This document shows, piece after piece, positions 36,053 to 45,073 of a DNA stretch of 64,000 nucleotides. The notes under the pieces are model-generated. The model did no database searches, was not told where the DNA came from, and saw nothing but the letters and a program-made list of their open reading frames with translations. Source of the stretch: JANXAZ01 sp964504655. Its GTDB lineage: Bacteria; Pseudomonadota; Alphaproteobacteria; Geminicoccales; Geminicoccaceae. Each line of letters opens with the position of its first letter. Positions within the stretch are counted from its first letter, which is position 1. Position numbers and translations under genes: made by a program. Location of the stretch: contig CAZDFD010000002.1 of NCBI GenBank assembly GCA_964504655.1, positions 45,700-109,699 on the forward strand, in the 5' to 3' direction.

Positions 36053-37084
36053 ATGAGCGATCTGCGCATCCGAACCGACATGATCATCATCGGCGCCGGG
36101 CCCGTCGGCCTGTTCGCCGTATTCGAGGCAGGGCTGCTCGGGCTCAGGTGTCACCTGGTGGACAATCTCGACAAGATCGGCGGCCAGTGCGCCGAGCTCT
36201 ATCCCGACAAGCCCATCTACGACATCCCGGCCGTGCCGCGATGCACCGGCCAGCAGCTCGTCGACGCCCTGATGGAGCAGATCCGCCCGTTCGAGCCCAC
36301 CTTTCACCTGCGCGAGCAGGCCGATCGGCTCGAACGCCTCGAGGGTGGGGCATGGCGGCTGACGACGTCGGCGGGCACCGAGCTCGAGGCTCCGGTGGTG
36401 GTGATCGCGGCGGGGGCCGGAAGCTTCGTGCCGCGCCGGCTGCCACTGCCCGGGGCCGAGCGTTTCGAGGGCCGCTCTCTGTTCTACTCGGTGCGCAGGA
36501 GCGAGGCGTTCCGCGACCGACGGGTCGTGGTCGCCGGCGGAGGCGATTCGGCCCTCGACTGGGTCCTGGCCCTGCAGCCGCTCGCCGCCTCGATGGCGCT
36601 GGTCCACCGTCGCGACGAGTTCCGCGCGGCGCCCGATTCGGTGGAACGCATGCGCCGGCTCGTGGCGGAGGGGGCGATGCGGCTCGTGATCGGCCAGATC
36701 ACGTCACTCGAGGGAACCGACGGCGAGCTCGCGGCGGTACGGGTCAAGATGCAGGACGGACGCGAGGAAGAACTCGCCTGCGATCGCCTGCTCGCCTTCT
36801 ACGGCCTCAAGATGGAGCTGGGGCCGCTCGCGACCTGGGGGCTCGAGCTCGAGCGTGGCCTGATCGGAGTCGACACGGCGGCCTTCGAGACCAATTTACC
36901 CGGAGTGTTCGCGATCGGCGACATCTGCACCTATCCGGGCAAGCTCAAGCTGATCCTGTCCGGGTTCCACGAGGCCGCGCTCATGTGCCAGAAGGCCTTC
37001 CGCTACTGCCGTCCCGACGAGCGGCTCGTGTTCCGCTACACCACCTCGAGCAGCGATCTGCAGAAGAAGCTGGGTGTCCTCTGA
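36053..37084 (+). CDS. Ferredoxin-NAD(P)+ reductase, thioredoxin-reductase-like type
   Basis: A 343-residue flavoprotein with FAD motif IIIGAGPVGLFAVFEAGLLG at residues 11-30, GGQCAELYPDKPIYDIPAVP, a second Rossmann motif VVAGGGDSALDWVL, and VFAIGDICTYPGKLKLILSG near the C-terminus. It lacks the CxxC redox pair of thioredoxin reductase, as expected for this type of ferredoxin reductase. The ferredoxin gene starts 1 base after its stop, so the two very likely form a redox pair transferring electrons from NAD(P)H. Confidence 0.92.
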   Translation: MSDLRIRTDMIIIGAGPVGLFAVFEAGLLGLRCHLVDNLDKIGGQCAELYPDKPIYDIPAVPRCTGQQLVDALMEQIRPFEPTFHLREQADRLERLEGGAWRLTTSAGTELEAPVVVIAAGAGSFVPRRLPLPGAERFEGRSLFYSVRRSEAFRDRRVVVAGGGDSALDWVLALQPLAASMALVHRRDEFRAAPDSVERMRRLVAEGAMRLVIGQITSLEGTDGELAAVRVKMQDGREEELACDRLLAFYGLKMELGPLATWGLELERGLIGVDTAAFETNLPGVFAIGDICTYPGKLKLILSGFHEAALMCQKAFRYCRPDERLVFRYTTSSSDLQKKLGVL

Positions 37085-37085
37085 T

Positions 37086-37400
37086 ATGCCGACGATTCGG
37101 GTGACCGACCGCGAGGGCGTGTTGCACGAGCTCGACGCGCCCGTCGGGTGGTCGGTGATGGAGGTGATGCGCGAGGCCGGGCTGCCCGTCGAGGCGGCCT
37201 GTGGCGGCTGCTGCGCCTGTGCCACCTGCCACGTCTATGTCGATCCGGCCTGGCTCGGCCGGCTCGAGCAGCCCCACGCCGACGAGACGATGATGCTCGA
37301 CGAGGCGTTCCAAGTGCGGGACGAGTCACGCCTCTCCTGCCAGATCAAGGTTCGGCCCGAGCTCGACGGCTTGAGCGTGACGCTCGCCCCCGAATTCTGA
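37086..37400 (+). CDS. Adrenodoxin-type [2Fe-2S] ferredoxin
   Basis: A 104-residue ferredoxin from ATG 37086. The four cluster Cys are in ACGGCCACATC (spacing C-x5-C-x2-C) and later SRLSCQIKV; the MMLDEAF helix is typical for the adrenodoxin/Fdx family. Encoded right after its probable reductase. Its last 75 bases (37326-37400) overlap the 3' end of fliJ on the other strand, an antisense coding overlap. Confidence 0.92.
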   Translation: MPTIRVTDREGVLHELDAPVGWSVMEVMREAGLPVEAACGGCCACATCHVYVDPAWLGRLEQPHADETMMLDEAFQVRDESRLSCQIKVRPELDGLSVTLAPEF

Positions 37401-37829
37401 GCCGGCAGCGCGCGCTCGGCCGTGCCGCAATACGGCCAGCTCGTCGAGCCTTCGTCGCTCCTCCCTCACCGCTCGCGCGAGCCACGTGGAGCGGGCTCTG
37501 TCGACCAGCAACTCCTGGCGGCGTGCCGCGGCATGCTGAACGCGCAGGCACTCGGCCGCGTGCCGCCGCTCTGCGGCGAGGCGATCGGCCTCCTGGGCCA
37601 GCTCCCGCTCGCGCCGCCGGACCGCCGCCAGCCAGCGCCCGAGCGGCTCCGGCCCACCGGCAAGCGCCAGACCCATATCGATCTCGGCCGGCAGGCGGTC
37701 GCGAAGGGCCGAGCGCTCGGCCTGCGTGCCGGCGAGGCCGGCGTCGAGCGCCGCCAGTTCCTGCCGTCGCCGGTCGAGCTCGAGCCGCTCGAGTCGGGCG
37801 AGCAGCTCGAGCGCGCGGATCGGGGCCAT
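37326..37829 (-). CDS. fliJ: FliJ-like flagellar export chaperone
   Basis: A 167-residue, strongly helical and charged protein with the heptad-like pattern of FliJ (LARLERLELDRRRQELAALD, then a long Arg/Glu-rich coiled coil). Start ATG 37829 lies 17 bases after the fliI stop. FliJ proteins are poorly conserved, so the call relies on position beside fliI, size and coiled-coil character. FliJ helps escort substrates and couples the FliI ring to the export gate. The C-terminus runs 75 bases into the antisense ferredoxin gene; the protein could in fact end earlier than shown only through a sequence error, since the frame has no other stop. Confidence 0.75.
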   Translation of the reverse strand: MAPIRALELLARLERLELDRRRQELAALDAGLAGTQAERSALRDRLPAEIDMGLALAGGPEPLGRWLAAVRRRERELAQEADRLAAERRHAAECLRVQHAAARRQELLVDRARSTWLARAVREERRRLDELAVLRHGRARAAGSEFGGERHAQAVELGPNLDLAGEA

Positions 37830-37846
37830 GGTCCTCGTCGCCCGGT

Positions 37847-39289
37847 TCAGCCGGCGACCGGCGAGGCGGTGCCGAGGACGGCGGCCAGGGCCGCGAACGG
37901 TTCCGGATCCTGGGCCGGTTCGTCGGGCGCCTGCGTCAGGAGGCGCTCGAGAGCGGGGCGCAGTCGGATCGCCTCGTCGAGCTCGGGGTCGCTGCCGGGC
38001 CGGTAGGCGCCGAGCTGGACCAGCTCGGCCATCTCGCTCCAGCGGGCCAGAAGGGTGCGGGCCCGCGCCACCAGCCGTCGCTCGTCGGGTGCGTAGCAGG
38101 CCGGCGCCGCGCGCGAGACGCTGCGCAGCACGTCGACGGCGGGAAAGCGCCCGGCCTCGGCGATCCGGCGGTCGAGCACGATGTGGCCGTCCAGGATCCC
38201 GCGAACGGTGTCGGCGATCGGGTCGTTGGTGTCGTCGCCCTCGACCAGGACCGAGACGAGGGCCGTGACGGCCCCGTCGCCCTCGCCGGGACCGGCCCGC
38301 TCGAGCAGCCGGGGAAGCTCCGAGAACACGCCCGGCGGATAGCCCTTGCTGGTCGGCGGCTCGCCGGCGGCGAGGTAGATCTCGCGCAAGGCCATGGCGA
38401 AGCGGGTCACGCTGTCGAGCAGCAGCAGCACGGATCGGCCGCGGTCGCGCAGCGCCTCGGCGACGGTGAGCGCGACATAGGCGGCGCGACGTCGCATCAT
38501 CGCCGGCTGGTCCGAGGTCGCCACCACGACCGTGCTGCGCGCCCGACCTTCGGGCCCGAGCGTGTGCTCGAGCAGCTCGTTGAGCTCGCGACCACGCTCG
38601 CCGACGAGCCCGATCACCAGCGCCTGCGCGGTGGTCTGGCGGGCGATCATCGCGAGCAGGGTGGACTTGCCGACCCCGGAGCCTGCGAAGATCCCGAGCC
38701 GCTGGCCGGCCCGGCAGGGTGTGAACAGGTCGAGCGCGCGGACCCCGAGCGCGATCCGGGGGCCGAGCAGTGCGCGGCGTTGGGCCTCGATCGCCCGGCC
38801 CAGCACGGGATAGGCTCGCGGGCCGGCGGGCAACGGTCCGAGGCCGTCCAGTGGTCGGCCGAGCGCATCGATGACCCGGCCGAGCCACGCTTCGTGAGGT
38901 GCCATGGTCGGCAGCTCGCGATCGACGGCCACGCGAGCGCGGTGACCGATGCCGGTCGGCTCCTCGTAGGGCAGCAGGCGGACGCCCTCGGCGTCGAAGC
39001 CCACCACCTCGGCGATCACCGAGCGTTCGGGCTCGAACGCGTGCGCGGGCCCGGAACGCCCGATAGGCCGCTCGATCCGGCAGGTGTCGCCGATGCCCAC
39101 ACGGCCGAGAAGGCCGTGCGCCCGGACCATCGTGCCCGTGCAGGCCGCCACCCGCCCCCCGATCGTCGGCCGACCGAGCGCCGCCAGCTCGATCGACAGC
39201 TCGGCCAGGCGCGCGACGTCCGGACGCAAGGGGCTCCCACAACCCTTGCGAGTATCACGCTCTGGAAATTCGTTTTTGAGTTGTGACAT
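37847..39289 (-). CDS. fliI: Flagellar/type III export ATPase FliI
   Basis: A 480-residue F1-beta-like export ATPase from ATG 39289; the frame is open to 39367 but the extra residues are unlike the family. Seen: Walker A GSGVGKST (about residues 201-208), GLVGERGRELNE, Walker B VLLLLDSVTRFAMALREI, and the type III-specific GEPPTSKGYPPGVFSELPRLLERAG. It energises export through the flagellar gate with FliH and FliJ. Only fliI and fliJ of the flagellar set are here; the rest must be elsewhere. Divergent from ctrA with 153 bases between starts. Confidence 0.94.
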   Translation of the reverse strand: MSQLKNEFPERDTRKGCGSPLRPDVARLAELSIELAALGRPTIGGRVAACTGTMVRAHGLLGRVGIGDTCRIERPIGRSGPAHAFEPERSVIAEVVGFDAEGVRLLPYEEPTGIGHRARVAVDRELPTMAPHEAWLGRVIDALGRPLDGLGPLPAGPRAYPVLGRAIEAQRRALLGPRIALGVRALDLFTPCRAGQRLGIFAGSGVGKSTLLAMIARQTTAQALVIGLVGERGRELNELLEHTLGPEGRARSTVVVATSDQPAMMRRRAAYVALTVAEALRDRGRSVLLLLDSVTRFAMALREIYLAAGEPPTSKGYPPGVFSELPRLLERAGPGEGDGAVTALVSVLVEGDDTNDPIADTVRGILDGHIVLDRRIAEAGRFPAVDVLRSVSRAAPACYAPDERRLVARARTLLARWSEMAELVQLGAYRPGSDPELDEAIRLRPALERLLTQAPDEPAQDPEPFAALAAVLGTASPVAG

Positions 39290-39373
39290 CGGCTTTCCGG
39301 AGGTTGTGTAGCCGCAGCCGCGCACCCGTGGGGCGGGTCTCCGGCGACGGGGCGGATGACACCACACGACCTG

Positions 39374-39388
39374 CTAACGAAGGCTTAA
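39374..39388 (+). promoter_or_regulatory. Possible CtrA-binding box upstream of ctrA
   Basis: CTAA-N7-TTAA, one base from the canonical TTAA-N7-TTAA CtrA box, 55 bases before the ctrA start and 85 after the fliI start. A CTTAAG palindrome overlaps it and is repeated at 39399-39404. Autoregulation of ctrA and coordinated control of fliI would fit, but this is a single weak site. Confidence 0.4.
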
Positions 39389-39442
39389 GGGTCGGTGCCT
39401 TAAGGTTACGGGCAGGTCGTGCCGGGCAGGAAAGGGACGTCG

Positions 39443-40177
39443 ATGCGTGCGCTCGTGATCGAGGACGATCCGGTCTCCACCAAACTGATCGAGACCGCGC
39501 TTCGCGGCGAGAACATCGTGTTCGAGCCGACCGATCGCGGCGAGGAGGGGATCGAACTCGCCAAGCTGTACGATTTCGACATCATCGTATTGGATCTGAC
39601 CCTGCCGGACATCGACGGCTACGAGGTCGTCCGCCGTCTGCGCGCCACCCGGGTGCGCACGCCGGTGCTGATCCTGTCCGGGCGGTCCGACCCGCTCGAC
39701 AAGGTCAAGGGTCTCACCGGCGGTGCCGACGACTTCCTGACCAAGCCCTTCAACAAGATGGAGCTGATCGCACGGATCCAGGCGATCGTCCGCCGCTCCA
39801 AGGGCCACTCCGAATCGATCATCCGCACCGGCAAGATGGTCGTGAACATGGATGCCCGATCGGTCGAGGTCGAGGGTCGACGCCTGCACGTCACCGGCAA
39901 GGAATACAGTATCCTCGAGCTGCTCTCCCTCCGCAAGGGCACCACCCTGACCAAGGAGATGTTCCTCGACCATCTGTACGGCGGAATCGACGAGCCAGAG
40001 CTCAAGATCATCGACGTATTCATCTGCAAACTTCGCAAGAAGATCGCGACGCTCTCCGGCGGCGACCACTATATCGAGACGGTCTGGGGCCGGGGCTACG
40101 TCCTCAAGGAGCCGGACGGCTCCGGCATCGCCACGGACGAGGACGGCGGAGAATCCGAGGCGCGAGCGGTCGCCTGA
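39443..40177 (+). CDS. ctrA: Cell-cycle response regulator CtrA
   Basis: A 244-residue OmpR-type response regulator, the master cell-cycle regulator of alphaproteobacteria. Receiver domain: acidic pocket IEDD near the N-terminus, phospho-acceptor Asp in VLDLTLPDIDGYEV (about residue 51), Lys in FLTKPFNKMELIARI. DNA-binding domain: winged helix LTKEMFLDHLYGG and DVFICKLRKKI, with WGRGYVL at the end, all as in CtrA. It starts at ATG 39443. Phosphorylation by the CckA relay is known for the family. A hairpin spans its stop codon. Confidence 0.95.
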   Translation: MRALVIEDDPVSTKLIETALRGENIVFEPTDRGEEGIELAKLYDFDIIVLDLTLPDIDGYEVVRRLRATRVRTPVLILSGRSDPLDKVKGLTGGADDFLTKPFNKMELIARIQAIVRRSKGHSESIIRTGKMVVNMDARSVEVEGRRLHVTGKEYSILELLSLRKGTTLTKEMFLDHLYGGIDEPELKIIDVFICKLRKKIATLSGGDHYIETVWGRGYVLKEPDGSGIATDEDGGESEARAVA

Positions 40178-40197
40178 GAGGGGCGACCGCTCGCGCG
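40161..40197. terminator. Bidirectional hairpin between ctrA and the quinone oxidoreductase gene
   Basis: Perfect 15-bp stem, 40161-40175 with 40183-40197, loop of 7 bases containing the ctrA TGA stop. It sits between two convergent genes and can fold in either transcript, so a shared terminator is likely although no T-run follows. Confidence 0.6.
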
Positions 40198-40225
40198 CCC
40201 GGCCAATCGTGGCCGCGACGCCGGC

Positions 40226-41203
40226 TCAGGGCATCAGCAGGGTCGACCCGGTCGTAGCCCGGGCCTCGAGCGCCCGGTGCGCCGCCGCTGCTTCGGCGAG
40301 CGGAAAGCGCTGGTGGATCTCCACCCTGACCGCTCCGCTTCGGACCACCTCGAACAGATCGCGCGCGCAGGCGAGGAGCTGATCGCGCGTCGCCGTGTAG
40401 GTCATCAGCGTCGGACGGGTCACGTAGAGCGAGCCCTTGGCGGCGAGGATTCCGAGATTGACGCCGTCGACCGGGCCACTGGCGTTCCCGAAGCTGACGA
40501 GCAGCCCGCGCGGCCGGAGGCAATCGAGCGACGTGACGAACGTGGCCTTGCCGACGCCGTCGTAGACCACCGGGACCCCCTTGCCGCTGGTGATCTCCCT
40601 GACCCGCGCGGCCACGTCCTCGCGGTCGTAGAGGATGACGTGGTCGCAGCCGTGCGCCCGGGCCAGCTCGGCCTTCTCCAGGCTCCCGACCGTCCCGATC
40701 ACGGTGGCACCGAGGTGCTTCGCCCACTGGCTGGCGATCAGCCCGACACCGCCGGCAGCCGCGTGGATCAGGACGACGTCGCCCGGTCGCACGACATAGG
40801 TCTGGCGCAGCAGGTACTGCGCCGTCATTCCCTTGAGCATCATCGCAGCCGCGGTGGCCGCCTCGATCTCGGCCGGCAACGGCACCAGCAGGCGGGCTAC
40901 GATCAGGCGGTGCGTGGTGTAGCTGCCCGGGCCGGCGGCGTAGGCGACCCGATCGCCGATCGCGACCTCGTCGACACCCGGGCCGACCGCCTCCACCACG
41001 CCCGCCGCCTCGTTGCCGGGCACGAACGGCAGTCCTCCCGGCGCCGGGTAGAGCCCCGTCCGGAAGTAGGTGTCGATGTAGTTGACGCCGATCGCCTCCT
41101 GGCGAACCAGGACCTCGCCGGCCGCTGGACGAGCGGGCTCGAAGCCGTCCGGCTCGAGGACCTCGGGACCGCCGTGACGCCGAACCAGAATGCGCTGAGC
41201 CAT
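40226..41203 (-). CDS. NADPH:quinone oxidoreductase, zinc-independent MDR family
   Basis: A 325-residue protein of the quinone oxidoreductase group. Seen: ILVRRHGGPEVLE, the family signature GVNYIDTYFRTGLYP, the Rossmann motif HAAAGGVGLIASQWAKHLGA (about residues 148-167), and TVGSLEKAELARAHGCDHVI. No zinc-binding Cys set is present. Such enzymes reduce quinones with NADPH. Converges on ctrA; upstream neighbour is the DUF255 gene 30 bases away on the same strand. Confidence 0.92.
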   Translation of the reverse strand: MAQRILVRRHGGPEVLEPDGFEPARPAAGEVLVRQEAIGVNYIDTYFRTGLYPAPGGLPFVPGNEAAGVVEAVGPGVDEVAIGDRVAYAAGPGSYTTHRLIVARLLVPLPAEIEAATAAAMMLKGMTAQYLLRQTYVVRPGDVVLIHAAAGGVGLIASQWAKHLGATVIGTVGSLEKAELARAHGCDHVILYDREDVAARVREITSGKGVPVVYDGVGKATFVTSLDCLRPRGLLVSFGNASGPVDGVNLGILAAKGSLYVTRPTLMTYTATRDQLLACARDLFEVVRSGAVRVEIHQRFPLAEAAAAHRALEARATTGSTLLMP

Positions 41204-41233
41204 GCCGTCCCCCTTGCGTCGTACCGCCGCACG

Positions 41234-43261
<2,028 letters not shown>

Positions 43262-43286
43262 GGCGGCTCTCCCCTCGGACCCGCTC

Positions 43287-43315
43287 CTGACGCGGGCCGG
43301 CACGGCGCCTATAGT
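43287..43315 (+). promoter_or_regulatory. Probable promoter of the DUF6489-mnmE unit
   Basis: CTGACG at 43287-43292 and TATAGT at 43310-43315 with a 17-base spacer, 35 bases upstream of ATG 43351. It lies in the 89-base divergent region with the DUF255 gene. Both boxes are close to the sigma-70 consensus. Confidence 0.5.
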
Positions 43316-43350
43316 TGTACCGCGAGTGCAGCGTAGCCAGCGGGGCGGCC

Positions 43351-43620
43351 ATGAAATTCAACATCCAGATCGACTGCTCGGCCGAGGAGGCTCGAGCCTT
43401 TCTCGGCCTGCCGGACGTCGTCCCGATGCAGCGGACGCTGATGACCGCCGCCGAGGAGCGCCTGCTCGAGGCGATCAAGGCCATGGATGCCAAGACCCTG
43501 ATGGACCAGTGGCTGCCGCTCTCGCTGCGCAACCTCGAGCAATGGCAGGGCCTCTGGGCGCAGATGGCTGCCTCGGCCGCCGGCCTCGCGCGGAAGCCCC
43601 GGAGCGAGGACAAGAGCTGA
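43351..43620 (+). CDS. DUF6489 family small protein
   Basis: An 89-residue protein, start ATG 43351. The N-terminus MKFNIQIDCSAEEARAFLGLPDVVPMQ matches what I recall of DUF6489, an alphaproteobacterial family of unknown role, followed by two helices with a conserved WLPL...WQGLWAQM region. It is often next to mnmE; here its stop overlaps or abuts the mnmE start, so the two are likely co-translated. Confidence 0.72.
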   Translation: MKFNIQIDCSAEEARAFLGLPDVVPMQRTLMTAAEERLLEAIKAMDAKTLMDQWLPLSLRNLEQWQGLWAQMAASAAGLARKPRSEDKS

Positions 43621-44972
43621 TCGGTGACCACCGACCGACCACCATCTGGGCCTGGGCGACCGCCCCGGGCCGCGCCGGCGTCGCCATCCTGCGCCTGTCC
43701 GGTCCGCACGCCCGGGCCGCGGTCGAGGCGCTGAGCGGGCGACCGCCGCCGAGCCCGAGGCAGGCTGTGCTCCGGACCCTGCGCGATCCGGCGACCGGGG
43801 AGCCGATCGATCGCGCCGTCCTGCTCTGGTTCGCCGCTCCCGCGAGCCTCACGGGAGAGGACGTCGCGGAGCTCCACCACCACGGTGGACCGGCGATCGG
43901 CGCGGCACTGGCCGAGGCGCTCACCCGGCTTCCCGGGCTCCGTCCCGCCGGTCCCGGCGAGTTCACGCGACGCGCGTTCCTCAACGGCAAGCTCGATCTC
44001 GCGGCCGCCGAGGCCGTCGACGACCTCGTCTCGGCCGCGACCCGGGCGCAGCTGCGCCAGGCCTTCAACCAGGCGGGTGGAGCGCTCGCCCGTCGCTGCG
44101 AGACGTGGCGAGCGAGCTTGGCGGACGCCCTCGCGGTCGTCGAGGCCGAACTCGACCTCGGTGCCGAGGAGGCCGACGTGCCGGCGGGACTGCTGGCCGA
44201 AGCCCGGCCGACGCTCGAGCGCGTTCGCGGGGAGATGGCCGCAGCGCTGAGCGAGGCCGGCCGGGCCGAGCGCCTGCGCGAAGGCCTCGTCGTGGCCGTC
44301 GTGGGACCCCCCAACGCCGGCAAGTCGACGCTCGTCAATCGACTGGCCGGCCGCGACGTGGCGATCGTGACACCGATCCCGGGAACCACGCGGGACGTGC
44401 TCGAGATCCATCTCGAGCTCGACGGCCTTCCGGTCACCCTGCTCGACACGGCGGGCCTCCGGCCGACCGAGGACCCGGTCGAGCGCGTGGGTGTCGAGCG
44501 TGCACGGGACCGTGCCGCACGAGCCGACCTCTGTCTGGTGCTGCTCGACGCGACGAGCTGCCGGCAATCGCTCGCCGAGCTTCCGGGCCGGCCCGAGGAT
44601 CGACTGCTCGCCGTCAACAAGATCGACGTGGCGGACGTGCCGCCCGACCTCGTGGCCTTGCCGGGCCTCGTCCCGCTCTCCTGCCGTACCGGCGAGGGAG
44701 TCGCTCGGCTGCTCGACCGTCTGGCCGAGCTCGCGCGCGAGCGCCTGCGGGGCGGGGAAAGCGCGCTCGTCACCCGCGCGCGGCACCGCGTCGCGATCGC
44801 GGAGGCGGTCGAGGCGCTCGACCGGCTGCTGGCCGCGCCGGTCGGTGAGGAGCTCGTGCTGGTCGCGGAGGAGCTGCGGATCGCGACCGGTGCGATCGGT
44901 CGGGTCACCGGCCGCGTTTCCGTCGACGAGCTGCTCGATCGGATCTTCGCCCGGTTCTGCGTCGGCAAGTAG
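43542..44972 (+). CDS. mnmE: tRNA modification GTPase MnmE (start uncertain)
   Basis: GTPase that, with MnmG, makes the carboxymethylaminomethyl (or aminomethyl) group on U34 of certain tRNAs. Family similarity begins at TTIWAWATAPGRAGVAILRLSG, codon 43638 onward. Further: GEFTRRAFLNGKLDL, P-loop VVGPPNAGKSTLVNRLAG, IPGTTRDVLE, DTAGLRPTEDPVE with the switch II region, NKID, and the catalytic C-terminal motif FCVGK. No ATG, GTG or TTG occurs in frame between 43542 and the conserved part. ATG 43542 gives a 26-codon non-conserved extension inside DUF6489; a CTG at 43617 overlapping that gene's TGA is the alternative. The gene is otherwise complete. Confidence 0.9.
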   Translation: MAGPLGADGCLGRRPRAEAPERGQELIGDHRPTTIWAWATAPGRAGVAILRLSGPHARAAVEALSGRPPPSPRQAVLRTLRDPATGEPIDRAVLLWFAAPASLTGEDVAELHHHGGPAIGAALAEALTRLPGLRPAGPGEFTRRAFLNGKLDLAAAEAVDDLVSAATRAQLRQAFNQAGGALARRCETWRASLADALAVVEAELDLGAEEADVPAGLLAEARPTLERVRGEMAAALSEAGRAERLREGLVVAVVGPPNAGKSTLVNRLAGRDVAIVTPIPGTTRDVLEIHLELDGLPVTLLDTAGLRPTEDPVERVGVERARDRAARADLCLVLLDATSCRQSLAELPGRPEDRLLAVNKIDVADVPPDLVALPGLVPLSCRTGEGVARLLDRLAELARERLRGGESALVTRARHRVAIAEAVEALDRLLAAPVGEELVLVAEELRIATGAIGRVTGRVSVDELLDRIFARFCVGK

Positions 44973-45046
44973 GGCCTCGGCTCGGCGTCCCTGGGACCCA
45001 CGGCCGTCCCGTCAGCGCCGTGCGCTTCCGGCGTGCATGCGGTCGC

Positions 45047-45062
45047 TGTTTCACGTGAAACG
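45047..45062. other. parS-like site 1
   Basis: TGTTTCACGTGAAACG, 15 of 16 positions of the palindromic ParB-binding consensus TGTTTCACGTGAAACA. It lies in the intergenic stretch between mnmE and the antiporter, about 6 kb before parB. Confidence 0.85.
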
Positions 45063-45073
45063 GCCACGAGCGG

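Noticed and set aside
39385..39403. TTAA-N11-TTAA as a CtrA site
   Set aside because: Spacing is 11, not 7; the better candidate is CTAA-N7-TTAA at 39374-39388.
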